NCBI GenBank assembly: GCA_042408965.1
Contig: JBHOQN010000170.1
Coordinates: 33,578 to 97,577 of the forward strand
Direction of reading: 5' to 3'
Length of the DNA stretch: 64,000 nucleotides
From: Thermogemmatispora sp042408965
GTDB taxonomy: Bacteria; Chloroflexota; Ktedonobacteria; Ktedonobacterales; Ktedonobacteraceae
Part shown: piece after piece, positions 29,170 to 37,495 of the stretch
How the letters are laid out: each line of letters opens with the position of its first letter
How positions within the stretch are numbered: position 1 is the stretch's first letter
Notes under the pieces: model-generated
Database searches by the model: none
Told to the model about the DNA's origin: nothing
Seen by the model: only the letters and a program-made list of their open reading frames with translations
Program-made: the position numbers and the translations under genes

Positions 29170-30513
29170 ATGCGATTCGTCGATTCAGCCCAGGCTGAAC
29201 AGAGCGAGCGCCTGACGCAGAGACTGCGCTCGCTTCTGGTGCAACTCAATGCTCTGCAGAGAGAGGCAGAGCAGGCGGCCTCGCCCGGCGTGCGCGCGGG
29301 TCTGGCGGCGCTCGAGATGGAGCTGCGCACACTCCTGGAGGAGGTGCAGAGCTTCGAGCACGATGCTGAGCTGGAGACGCTGGAAACCCTGACGCTGACG
29401 GAGGCCCTGAGCCTCCTGGTAGAGCAGACGGCTGAGCGCCTGGGCCTCGCTAGCCGCGTGCAGGTGACGGGCGAGGAGCACCCCCTCGATCCTGGCAGCG
29501 AGCAACTGCTCTACCGCATCGCCCGCGAGGCGCTCTATCGTGTGGAGAAACACCAGGGCGTTCGCCGGCTGCGCCTGCTGCTGAACTATGGCCGTGAGGC
29601 GCTGCTGATGAGCATCGAGGATGACGGTGTCGGCGGGCCCGGGCTGTCGGCACCACCTCCCTTCGCTCCGCCGAGCTCTCTGGCGGATTCTCTCCTGGAG
29701 GCGCTGCGTCGCCGCATGAACGAGCTTCACGGCACGCTGGAGATCACTAGCACGGGGGACCAGGGCACACGCCTGCAGGTGCGCTTGCCCTATACACAGG
29801 CACAGGCTGAGGAGCGACCAGCAACGACCGCAGCCCTGGAGGCGCTCTCGGCGAGCGCGAGCGTGCTCTCCTCTGCTCCGCCAGGGCTGCGCCTGCTGAT
29901 TGTGGAGGGCCAGGCGGTCACGCGCGCTGGTCTGCGACGTTTGCTGGAAAGCTACCCTGACCTGCAGGTCGTCGGCGAGGCCGCCGACGGCGTACAGGGA
30001 ACGGGTGAGGCCCTCGAGCTGGGACCACAGGTGGTGCTGCTGGATATGCAACTGCCGGGCGGCCAGAGCCTGGAGACCCTGCAGCAGATCAAACAGCTGA
30101 GTCCTGATACGCGCGTGCTGGCCCTCTCAACCTCGGAGCGTGAGGAGCAGCTCTACGAGGCTCTGCGCGCTGGCGCGGACGGCTATGTGCTCAAGGATAT
30201 TGCGCCCGATGACCTGGCGCAGGCGGTACGCTCGGTGGCGCGTGGCGAAACGCTGGTGCAGCCTCAGCTCGCTGGCCAGCTTCTCCAGCGCGTTGGGCGC
30301 CAGGGACGTGGCCTGGCCCCCGATGCCCTGACCGCTCGCGAGCAGGAGGTGCTGCGCCTGCTGGCTCGCGGACTGCGCAATAAAGAGATCGCCCGCCAGC
30401 TCCAGGTCAGTGAGCGCACGGTGAACTTCCACCTGGTGAATATCTACCAGAAACTCAATGTCTCCGGCCGCACGGAAGCCCTCCGTAAGGCGCTCGAACA
30501 GGGCCTGCTCTAA
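29170..30513 (+). CDS. HATPase-receiver-LuxR fusion with degenerate kinase part
   Basis: One 447-residue protein joins a coiled-coil N-terminus, a HATPase_c domain (about 90-210), a receiver domain (about 240-355; phospho-acceptor Asp292 in VVLLDMQLPG, Lys in YVLKD) and a NarL/LuxR helix-turn-helix (about 385-445, LTAREQEVLRLLARGLRNKEIA). In NarX-type kinases the order is H-box then ATPase, with a separate regulator. Here no H-box histidine is visible, the N-box Asn is replaced (EALYRVEKH), while the G-boxes (DDGVGGPG, GTRLQVRLP) remain; the receiver's acidic pair is reduced to one Glu (IVEGQAV). It may bind ATP but probably does not phosphorylate itself. ATG 29170 is preferred over GTG 29122. 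Confidence 0.8.
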   Translation: MRFVDSAQAEQSERLTQRLRSLLVQLNALQREAEQAASPGVRAGLAALEMELRTLLEEVQSFEHDAELETLETLTLTEALSLLVEQTAERLGLASRVQVTGEEHPLDPGSEQLLYRIAREALYRVEKHQGVRRLRLLLNYGREALLMSIEDDGVGGPGLSAPPPFAPPSSLADSLLEALRRRMNELHGTLEITSTGDQGTRLQVRLPYTQAQAEERPATTAALEALSASASVLSSAPPGLRLLIVEGQAVTRAGLRRLLESYPDLQVVGEAADGVQGTGEALELGPQVVLLDMQLPGGQSLETLQQIKQLSPDTRVLALSTSEREEQLYEALRAGADGYVLKDIAPDDLAQAVRSVARGETLVQPQLAGQLLQRVGRQGRGLAPDALTAREQEVLRLLARGLRNKEIARQLQVSERTVNFHLVNIYQKLNVSGRTEALRKALEQGLL

Positions 30514-30570
30514 TGCATACTGCCCTGTCTCTCTGTGGCGGCCGCCTGCAGGCTGATCGTCCCATCATGC

Positions 30571-30600
30571 TTGTACTCTTGCATTGGAATATGCTATCCT
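30571..30600 (+). promoter_or_regulatory. Candidate promoter of the GAF/MCP gene
   Basis: TTGTAC (30571-30576), 18 bases, TATCCT (30595-30600), in the gap after the fusion regulator. Confidence 0.4.
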
Positions 30601-30752
30601 CACTCTGAAGGGCAAGGCGACACTTCAGGGTGGTCCGGCGTTGCGCTGCTGCCTCACCTGAGAACGATTGGCTGTGGTCACTCCCCCCGCCTGTGCCACC
30701 TTCCGCACGGGCTGATCTGGACGGGCAATCTGGAAAGGAAGAAGATGCTGGC

Positions 30753-32549
30753 ATGGCCGAAAGAAGAGAGCAGAACTGGCTTGTTCCTCTGCGTGTGCGT
30801 CTGCGCAGCAGCGAAGAGCTGCCGCCCTGCGAACGCAGCGTTCACCAGACCACCTATGCACGGAGTAAGGCTGCTATGACAACGTTTCCCCGACCTGAGA
30901 GCGCCTCGAAGCGAGAGCAGATAGCGCTACAGCCGCGAACGGCTACAGCCACCACCAGCACGCCGCCAGCAGCGGAGCCGCTCTGGCACACTCGCCAGGT
31001 GAAGGAGCTGATTCGCCTGGGGAATATCCTGCGCGCCGAACTGGGCCTTGAGGACGTGCTCCAGCAGATCGCAGCCTCGATCACCACCTGCACCGGCTTC
31101 CGGGCTGCGGTGATTAAGCTGATGCAGGAGGGCAGCGACTACCTGAAGGCGGTGGCCTTTGCGGGCATCCCTGAAGAGGACCGCCGTACGCTGATCGAGC
31201 ACCCGATGAAGGTTGAGCAGATGCTGCGTCAGATGCGCCCTGAGTTTCGCATCAGCCAGAGCTATTTTATTTCGCATGAACACAGTCATGAATTTACAGA
31301 TGTGGCTCTGGTCGGTAACATGCCGCTGGATGACTATGAGCCGGGCGGCTGGCATCCCCTCGATATGTTAATTGTGCCGCTCTACAGTCCACGCAAGAGG
31401 AAGCTGGTCGGCTTCATCTCTCTCGACGAGCCAGAGGACCGCCGCATTCCCTCGCTGGAACGCATCGAGATGCTGGAACTCTTCGCTAACCAGGCGGCGA
31501 TCGCGATCGACAATGCTCTCGTCTTCGAGGAGCGCGAGGCCGAGCACCGCGCTCTGCAGGAGGCCATTGCGACGGTGCGCGCCGATCTGGAGCCGCTGAG
31601 CCGCGGCGATCTGCGTGTGCACCTGCGCGCCACTCACCCGGAGCTACGCCCGGTGGTCGATGCGCTCAATACGATGATCGCCGATCTGGGTACCATGCTC
31701 GCCGACGTCCAGAAGACGACGCGCACTATCGACGATTATACGCATGACCTCCAGCGCAGCAGCGAGCTGCTGATGCGCGACGCCGACCAGCAGGAGCGCC
31801 AGGTCTACCACATCTCACATGAGATCGAGCAGATGGCGGGCCTGATGCGCCAGCTCTCCGAGCATGCCTCGCGCCTCTCACAGATCACCTCTGAGGCCCT
31901 GGACGTGACGGCCAAAGGCCAGGAGACCGTCGACCGCGCCGTCGAGGGTATCCGCCAGGTGCGCGAGGCAACCATGCAGTCGGCGCGCCTCATGAAGCGC
32001 TTGAGCGAGAGCGGTCAGGAGATCAACGACACGGTCACTGCGATCACTGACCTGACGACGAGCATGAATCTGCTGGCGCTCAATGCAGCCATCGAGGCGG
32101 TACGCGCCAGTGAGTACGGCCAGGGCTTTGCGGTGATCGCTCAGGAGATTCGTACGCTGGCGGTGCGCAGTGCCGAGGCGGCTCGCAAGGTGGCCACCCA
32201 TATCCGTACGGTGCAGCACGAGACGACGGCCATCTCTCAGAGCGTCGAGCGCAATACGCAACAGGTGATCATCCAGACGGACCTGGTGACACAGACGGGC
32301 ATCGAGCTGGACGCCATCCTGGCGGTGACGGAGCAGATCGCGGACCTGGCGGATGTCATTCACGTGGATAGCGAGCGCCAGGGGAAAAGCTCGCAACTGG
32401 CGGTGGCCTCCGTGGAGGAGATGTCGCGTATGAGCAGCGAGGTAACGGAGCGCATGCACCAGTGCAAACAGTCCCTCGATGAGCTGGCTGAACTGACCGA
32501 GGGCCTGCGGCGCCGCGTGGGCATGTTCAAGATGCAGGAGCAGATCTAG
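30753..32549 (+). CDS. Soluble GAF-domain chemoreceptor-like protein
   Basis: The protein (598 residues from ATG 30753) has a GAF domain (about residues 95-270, from LGNILRAELGLEDVLQQIA to LFANQAAIAIDN), a HAMP-like linker (LEPLSRGDLRVHL) and a methyl-accepting signalling hairpin with the conserved tip TSMNLLALNAAIEAVRASE and GQGFAVIAQEIRTLA. No membrane helix is present, so it senses an internal signal. No che genes lie in the window, so the partner kinase is unknown; such proteins may also serve non-motility pathways. The start is uncertain: ATG 30876 also has a good ribosome-binding site, and the frame is open to GTG 30630. Confidence 0.85.
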   Translation: MAERREQNWLVPLRVRLRSSEELPPCERSVHQTTYARSKAAMTTFPRPESASKREQIALQPRTATATTSTPPAAEPLWHTRQVKELIRLGNILRAELGLEDVLQQIAASITTCTGFRAAVIKLMQEGSDYLKAVAFAGIPEEDRRTLIEHPMKVEQMLRQMRPEFRISQSYFISHEHSHEFTDVALVGNMPLDDYEPGGWHPLDMLIVPLYSPRKRKLVGFISLDEPEDRRIPSLERIEMLELFANQAAIAIDNALVFEEREAEHRALQEAIATVRADLEPLSRGDLRVHLRATHPELRPVVDALNTMIADLGTMLADVQKTTRTIDDYTHDLQRSSELLMRDADQQERQVYHISHEIEQMAGLMRQLSEHASRLSQITSEALDVTAKGQETVDRAVEGIRQVREATMQSARLMKRLSESGQEINDTVTAITDLTTSMNLLALNAAIEAVRASEYGQGFAVIAQEIRTLAVRSAEAARKVATHIRTVQHETTAISQSVERNTQQVIIQTDLVTQTGIELDAILAVTEQIADLADVIHVDSERQGKSSQLAVASVEEMSRMSSEVTERMHQCKQSLDELAELTEGLRRRVGMFKMQEQI

Positions 32550-32736
32550 CGGGTGACCCACTCTATGGGGCCACAGGACGTCAGAGCCATCAGCGCTGCC
32601 CTGAACGGCGGAATAGAAGGCCTGGAGTATCTCTATGGCTGACGATCTGGGAGATGTCCAGTTTCTTGGTAAACTTTACCTATGAAACGACGTCAATACG
32701 CGAAAAGTGCGTTGAGCGCGTGATGAAGGAGGACGG

Positions 32737-33966
32737 ATGGCACTGGTTGTACGCGGCTACAAACCTGAGTTAGACCTGAACAACCAGCAACGTACCGCTT
32801 GTTTGAAGCATGCGGGTTGTGCTCGCTTTGCCTACAATTGGGGGCTGGCTCGTTCTCAGGAAGTGTACCGTGCAACGGGTAAGCGTCCCCATGCCATCCA
32901 GCTGCATCGGGAGCCCAATGCTCTGAAGAAGACCGACTTCCCCTGGATGTACGAGGTATCTAAGTGTGCGCCCCAGGAAGCCTTGCGTGATCTTGACCGT
33001 GCCTATGCCAACTGCTTCCGCCGCCTGGAACTGAGCAAGCAGGGCCGATGGAAAGGCCAGCTCGGTTTCCCGACATGCAAGAAGAAAAGCAAAGGCATCG
33101 GTTCCTTCCGCCTGACCGGAAGCATCCCTGTCTCTGCCGAGAGCATCCAGTTGCCGCGGTTGGGCCGTCTTCGCTTGCATGAGCATGGCTACTTGCCTGT
33201 GGGCGCAAAGGTGCTTTCCGCAACCGTCTCAGAGGAGGCGGGACACTGGTTGGTGAGTGTCCTGGTGGAGGAGGAGCAGGAAGCGACAGCGCACACAGCC
33301 ACGGCTGCTGTTGGCGTTGACCTTGGTATCAAAACGCTTGCCACGCTTTCCGATGGCACCACAGTTGAGAACCCACCCGCCTTGAAGCACGCTCAAAAAA
33401 GGTTGAGGCGCTTAGAGCGGCAAAAGTCCCGGCGTGTCAAAGGCAGCAAGAACCGCAGGAAGACGGTGAGGAAGCTGGCAAAGCAACATGCGCGTGTTGC
33501 CCGCATCCGCAAAGACGCTATCCACACGTTGACAAGCTATCTGTGCAACAACCACGCACTGGTAGCGATAGAGGACGTGCACGTGTCCGGTCTGCTCAAG
33601 AACCACCGGCTTGCTCAGGCCATTTCTGATAGCAACTTTGCAGAGATCAGGCGGCAACTCACCTCCAAGGCCGAACGCCACGGAACCTGCCTGGTGGTCA
33701 TCGATCGCTTTTATCCTTCCAGCAAGACGTGTTCTGCTTGTGGATACGTCAAGCCAGCATTGGGCTTGCACGAGCGAACCTTTGTCTGTGAGGCTTGCGG
33801 CATGGTGCTTGACCGAGATCAGAATGCTGCCATGAATCTCTTGAATGAAGCTTTACGAACTACTGTCAGTTCGACAGGAAGTCACGCCTGTGGACAGAGC
33901 AGCTCTGGTCGGTTCAATGGAGCCGGTGAAACTGCTCTGGACGAAGCAGGAACCAACCATCGTTGA
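32737..33966 (+). CDS. tnpB: TnpB, RNA-guided nuclease of IS200/IS605 family
   Basis: The 409-residue protein is full length compared with ISDra2 TnpB (408). It keeps the RuvC triad: Asp195 in VGVDLGIKTLA, Glu279 in AIEDVHVSGLLKN, Asp361 in LDRDQNAAMN, and the zinc ribbon CSACG/CEACG (Cys332, 335, 351, 354). It should cleave DNA guided by an RNA from the element's right end. AAGGAGG precedes the ATG. The last 20 codons may be in the wrong frame: the +1 frame reads EPVKLLWTKQEPTIVE, like the usual VKLxxxKQE ending of this family. Nuclease residues are unaffected. Confidence 0.92.
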   Translation: MALVVRGYKPELDLNNQQRTACLKHAGCARFAYNWGLARSQEVYRATGKRPHAIQLHREPNALKKTDFPWMYEVSKCAPQEALRDLDRAYANCFRRLELSKQGRWKGQLGFPTCKKKSKGIGSFRLTGSIPVSAESIQLPRLGRLRLHEHGYLPVGAKVLSATVSEEAGHWLVSVLVEEEQEATAHTATAAVGVDLGIKTLATLSDGTTVENPPALKHAQKRLRRLERQKSRRVKGSKNRRKTVRKLAKQHARVARIRKDAIHTLTSYLCNNHALVAIEDVHVSGLLKNHRLAQAISDSNFAEIRRQLTSKAERHGTCLVVIDRFYPSSKTCSACGYVKPALGLHERTFVCEACGMVLDRDQNAAMNLLNEALRTTVSSTGSHACGQSSSGRFNGAGETALDEAGTNHR

Positions 33967-34053
33967 GGCGTGTCCTCACTGTCTAAGTGTTGGAGAACGG
34001 TCCTTTACTTCACCGCTCAGGCGGGCTTCCCCATAGCGTACGCCTGCCTCAGA

Positions 34054-34414
34054 CACATCGAGAGCAAAGCAGCTTTCAACGTCGATGTTGACGCCTGCCT
34101 GTTCTATATGGAAGTGGGCACGCCTGGGCGACACTACCAGGCCGAGGTCTACGACGACCTCTGCGCCTGCCGCCCGCACTCAGTGCTCAGCGTTAGCGGA
34201 GCGCTGCTCATCACAGCGATAGAGATGCGTCCAGCTCTGATGAGCATCTATGGGAACAGTCCTCTCACCTGGAGCCAGGGCTTGAAGCACGAGGCGGCCT
34301 CGATTCTAGAGCTGCTTCGTCAACCTGCTGGAGGCTGGACCAACCGACTGGGAGAACCCGTTGCAGCGGAGGAGGCGTTTCTCTACCCCCTGCTCAAGAG
34401 TTCAGACCTGGCAG
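34054..34414 (+). pseudogene. Relic of a DNA-methyltransferase-like gene
   Basis: Inside the IS element, in the same frame as tnpB but after its stop, is about 120 codons of sensible protein: FNVDVDACLFYMEVG, then SIYGNSPLTWSQGLKHEAAS, NRLGEPVAAEEAFLYPLLKSSDLA. From memory this resembles an internal part of N6-adenine-type DNA methyltransferases (WQxGxKHDxxKVMEL then GLGExVxxExxxxYPLLKSSDLA). There is no plausible start and the similarity ends abruptly at about 34414; afterwards a different frame is open to TAG at 34528. I read it as a fragment captured or flanked by the element. Confidence 0.5.
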
Positions 34415-34617
34415 GGAAGACTCACCCCCGACCAGAACGCGCACCCATCTCTCACCACCCTGCTGCAGGAGCAGGCCGCTGCGATCCAGCCCGCCGAGGC
34501 ACAGCCACGAACAGAGCAGGACAGGTAGGTCGAGGCTCTACCCCGCTCGGGCACGCTGCATTCACGCCCAGCGCGTCCTGCTCACCACGCTCCTCACCTT
34601 AGCCTCCGGGCCGTAAG

Positions 34618-34639
34618 CCCCGTGCCTTCAGGCACGGGG
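34618..34639 (+). repeat. Right-end hairpin of the IS element
   Basis: CCCCGTGCC and GGCACGGGG form a perfect 9-bp stem with a TTCA loop, typical of the right end of IS605/IS1341 elements and of the scaffold end of the TnpB guide RNA. It also lies just 3' of the convergent 34644 gene. Confidence 0.8.
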
Positions 34640-34643
34640 TATT

Positions 34644-35474
34644 TCACAATACCTCCTGATGACGATACCAGAACTGATCCCAGGCCAGCCAGAAGTTCTC
34701 AGCGGTCGATACCACCGTGCGTGGTCCGATGATCTCCACTCCCCGGCGACCACGGAAAGCGGCGACCCGATCGGATGAGGCCAGCTCGACTCTGAAGGTC
34801 ACTGGCGTGCTGGACGGTTTGTAGGGCTTCGGCCAGTTGCGCGTGCTCAACGCCCGCGCCACGCCCGTTTCGATCAACGAGCAGGCATCCTTAGGAGGCA
34901 TACTCAGCGCCGAGAAGCGCCCCAGCCCCTTCTTGACCTGAGCAGTGACCACCTCCGGCCCGAGCAGCGCCCGCACTTCACGACAGGTCGCCTCGTCGCC
35001 AGAGACGAAGACCGCAGGCACATCCCAGCAGCCGGCAATTGCCGCCAGGATGCCACTCTCGCCGACCAGCGTCTCGTTAATGCGAGCGTCATACCATTCC
35101 TCCGACGAGACTGTATGGCAGAGCACCCCGTCGGGCGTGCCCGCCATCGCGTGCGCACCCACAAAGAGAATGGCATCGCAGCCCTGCTCAAAGGCCTGCA
35201 CATAGCGCGCCCAGGGGTAGCCCAGCACGTACTGCGCCCCCGACTCCAGACGCTCAGGCACCACGCTCTTAAAGTTATATGCTCCCCCCGCACCATGGCT
35301 GTCTACAACGGTGATCTCCGTCGCACCAGCAGCACGAGCACCGCGGACAGCAGCATTGATCTCATCAGTATAGAGCTTGCGACACTCTTCATAGAAAGGA
35401 GTACCCGCTGTGACCTGCTCCCAGGTCTCGATACACGCGACTCCTTCCATATCGCAAAAGATAAGAACACGCAT
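34644..35474 (-). CDS. M55 family D-aminopeptidase (DppA-like)
   Basis: The 276-residue zinc peptidase family cleaves D-amino-acid peptides or related small peptides. Motifs: FCDMEGV at residues 6-12 (metal ligands Asp8, Glu10), VDSHGAGG near residue 57, FVGAHAMAGT near 104, HTVSSEEWYDARINE near 119. The start ATG 35474 follows GGAGAGGA. The stop is only 4 bases from the IS right-end hairpin, so the element inserted right behind it. No peptide transporter is adjacent. Confidence 0.92.
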   Translation of the reverse strand: MRVLIFCDMEGVACIETWEQVTAGTPFYEECRKLYTDEINAAVRGARAAGATEITVVDSHGAGGAYNFKSVVPERLESGAQYVLGYPWARYVQAFEQGCDAILFVGAHAMAGTPDGVLCHTVSSEEWYDARINETLVGESGILAAIAGCWDVPAVFVSGDEATCREVRALLGPEVVTAQVKKGLGRFSALSMPPKDACSLIETGVARALSTRNWPKPYKPSSTPVTFRVELASSDRVAAFRGRRGVEIIGPRTVVSTAENFWLAWDQFWYRHQEVL

Positions 35475-35792
35475 ACCGATCCTCTCCTTCAGTCTGTGCT
35501 CTCCCCAACGACCTTACCTGCCTGGCCAGGCGTTCCCTTGAGCAGGAGCAACGCCCCTCGCTATGCGCCAGAGCAGGAGAGCAAGAGAGAACTCCTCCAT
35601 CGGCCTGGCAGTACGCTGGCACTTGCGACCAACCGGGCCACTGGAGTCTGGAGCCGATATCGCTCTTTACGGGTCTTCCCTGACGTTCTAACGCTTCTAC
35701 CTACTATGACGAACAGCCGAGCGTTGCGTCACACGCATCCAACGGGGCACGGCACCAGCAGACGAACAGATACGATGCCAGAACGGGGGCAG
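35475..35792. other. 318-base intergenic region
   Basis: Nothing recognisable; no open frame with a ribosome-binding site on either strand. Confidence 0.4.
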
Positions 35793-36245
35793 TTAGCGCC
35801 CCCGTCGTTGCGCGTACTTGCGCTCCAGCCGTTCGAGACGGCGACGCTGGCGGGGACTCAACTCATACTCGCGATAGAGGTGCCGCCCGACCTTCCAGCC
35901 AAGATAGCCGCAGACCAGCGCACTAACGGCCGCGGCCACAGCCATCAGCAAGCGCAGTAGCGCCCCACTGAGGACATCGGTCAGTGGCGAGCCAACCAGC
36001 CGCGCCACCACCACGAGACTGAGGCTCAAGAGCAGGCCGATCGTAACTCCTAGACAGCAGCCGAGCGGCCCTCCGTTGGTCTCCCACTCCAGATCGGCAG
36101 GGGATGCAGCGCTCGCAGGCTCCTCTGGCAGGGATTCCTCTGAAGATGGAGCCGCTTCAGGCTCACGCGCCTCACCAGCCTCTCCCCGCACCGGCCGCGG
36201 GTCCGCGGGGTTCTCCCAGAACTCCTGGGCATTTGATTCGTGCAT
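35793..36245 (-). CDS. Small two-helix membrane protein
   Basis: The 150-residue protein has an acidic, Pro/Ser/Glu-rich N-terminal 55 residues, two membrane helices (about 62-85 and 95-120) and a basic, Arg-rich C-terminal tail (SPRQRRRLERLERKYAQRRGR at the end). I do not recognise a family. It starts 9 bases before the upp stop side and is likely read from the upp promoter. Role unknown. Confidence 0.65.
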   Translation of the reverse strand: MHESNAQEFWENPADPRPVRGEAGEAREPEAAPSSEESLPEEPASAASPADLEWETNGGPLGCCLGVTIGLLLSLSLVVVARLVGSPLTDVLSGALLRLLMAVAAAVSALVCGYLGWKVGRHLYREYELSPRQRRRLERLERKYAQRRGR

Positions 36246-36253
36246 AGGTCGAC

Positions 36254-36967
36254 TCAGAAGGTGCCGAACTGGCGATCACCAGCGTCGCCCAGCCCTGGCA
36301 GAATAAAGCCATAGTCGTTGAGACTCTCATCGAGCGCAGCTATGTAGATCTCGATATCTGGATGAGCCTGGGAGAGCTTGAGCAGGCCATAGGGGGCCGC
36401 AATGATACCGACGTAGCAGAGGCGGGGGATGTGGCGCTGCTTGAGAATGTTGATCGCATCGATGGCCGAGCCACCGGTCGCCAGCATGGGATCAACGGCG
36501 TAGCAGACCTGCAGATCCACTGTACGTGGCAGGCGATTGTAGTATTCCTGCGCCTGCAGGGTGCGCTCATCGCGGCGCAGGCCCAGATGCCAGATCTGCA
36601 CATCGGGGATGACCTCGCGGAATCCCTCGGCCAGACCCAGCCCGGCGCGCAAAATGGGCGTCACCCCGATCCCTCCTGCCAGGCGATAGCCAGTCGTGAT
36701 CTGCAGGGGCGTCTCCACCTCCACTGGCTCCAGCGACAGGGCCGCCGTGGCCTCATAGGCCAGCAAGGCCCCGATTTCCTTCACCAGGCGATAAAACTCC
36801 GTCGGCGGGGTATGCTTATCCCGCAGAGCGGTCATCTTATGGGCCATTACCGGATGGGTCGATATATGTACACGGGGCAGATTGAGGACCTCCTCCCGGC
36901 GAGGTTGAGGCACACCGCGCATCGGCAGAGCGGAATGATCCTCACTGCGGGTACCTACTTCTGTCAT
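36254..36967 (-). CDS. upp: Uracil phosphoribosyltransferase
   Basis: The enzyme makes UMP from uracil and PRPP (pyrimidine salvage). The 237-residue protein has an extra N-terminal 27 residues, then VHISTHPVMAHKMTALRD, GVTPILRAGLGLAEGF and the PRPP loop DPMLATGGSA (about 171-180), followed by the uracil-binding ALDESLNDYGFILPGLGDAGDR. All active-site segments are intact. It precedes the 150-aa membrane protein gene with 8 bases between. Confidence 0.95.
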   Translation of the reverse strand: MTEVGTRSEDHSALPMRGVPQPRREEVLNLPRVHISTHPVMAHKMTALRDKHTPPTEFYRLVKEIGALLAYEATAALSLEPVEVETPLQITTGYRLAGGIGVTPILRAGLGLAEGFREVIPDVQIWHLGLRRDERTLQAQEYYNRLPRTVDLQVCYAVDPMLATGGSAIDAINILKQRHIPRLCYVGIIAAPYGLLKLSQAHPDIEIYIAALDESLNDYGFILPGLGDAGDRQFGTF

Positions 36968-37142
36968 GATCTCTGCTCCTTACAGATAGGTGGAAAGAAA
37001 GATGGCCTGTATGATTGCCTTGTTCATTGTAGCAGAGATGGTGAGAGGCGTCGAGGGTCTGCTGCGCCGGCCCTCAACGCGCCCGGCAGAGCCGCCTGAC
37101 CCTCGCCTTGCCAGCAGGCCAGGGCCAGAGGTCCGGCAGCAG

Positions 37143-37171
37143 GTCACAACCCAGAGAGAGTATGCTATACT
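37143..37171 (+). promoter_or_regulatory. Promoter of the DUF503 gene
   Basis: GTCACA (37143-37148), 17 bases, TATACT (37166-37171). The predicted first base of the RNA, 6-7 bases on, falls on or next to the ATG at 37178, and no ribosome-binding site exists, so the messenger looks leaderless. Confidence 0.55.
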
Positions 37172-37177
37172 AGCGCC

Positions 37178-37468
37178 ATGGTCATTGGCGTCTGTCAAAT
37201 CACTCTGCATCTGCCCGCCTGTCACTCGCTCAAGGCCAAGCGGCAGGTCATTCAATCTATCATGGCGCGCGTGCGCAAGCAGTTTCAGGTGGCGATCGCC
37301 GAGGTCGAGGGGCACGAACGCTGGCAGATCGCCGAGCTGGGTCTGTGCTACGTCAGCACCAGCAGTCAGCATGCCGAGGAGGTCCTGGATCACGTTCGGC
37401 GCTATATCGAAGAGACCCGGCCCGACGTGATTCTGACCGACACCAGGGCCGAAATCATCAACTGGTAA
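37178..37468 (+). CDS. DUF503 family protein (YlxP-like)
   Basis: The 96-residue protein matches DUF503: VIGVCQITLHLPACHSLKAKR, VRKQFQVAIAEV, RWQIAELGLCYVSTSSQHAEEVLD. It is a small alpha/beta protein often found near translation or rbfA genes; function unknown. It starts directly at the predicted transcription start and is followed after 27 bases by a glycosyltransferase gene. Confidence 0.9.
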   Translation: MVIGVCQITLHLPACHSLKAKRQVIQSIMARVRKQFQVAIAEVEGHERWQIAELGLCYVSTSSQHAEEVLDHVRRYIEETRPDVILTDTRAEIINW

Positions 37469-37495
37469 TACCCGTCCATAGCCGACACGAGTGCT

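Larger units (their letters stand above)
32680..34645 (+). mobile_element. IS200/IS605-type element (TnpB-only) with internal relic
   Basis: The inferred element starts after a TTTAC target-like sequence (32675-32679) and ends just past the 9-bp right-end hairpin at 34618-34639. It holds an intact tnpB but no TnpA (Y1) transposase, so it would move only in trans. The right-end hairpin is usually within about 150 bases of the tnpB stop; here it is 650 bases away, and the space holds a methyltransferase-like relic. Ends are approximate. Confidence 0.65.

Noticed and set aside
33970..34602. 210-codon frame after tnpB as an intact gene
   Set aside because: Only about residues 30-148 look like protein; no proper start, and the C-terminal part is low-complexity Pro/Arg/Ser. 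Treated as a relic.
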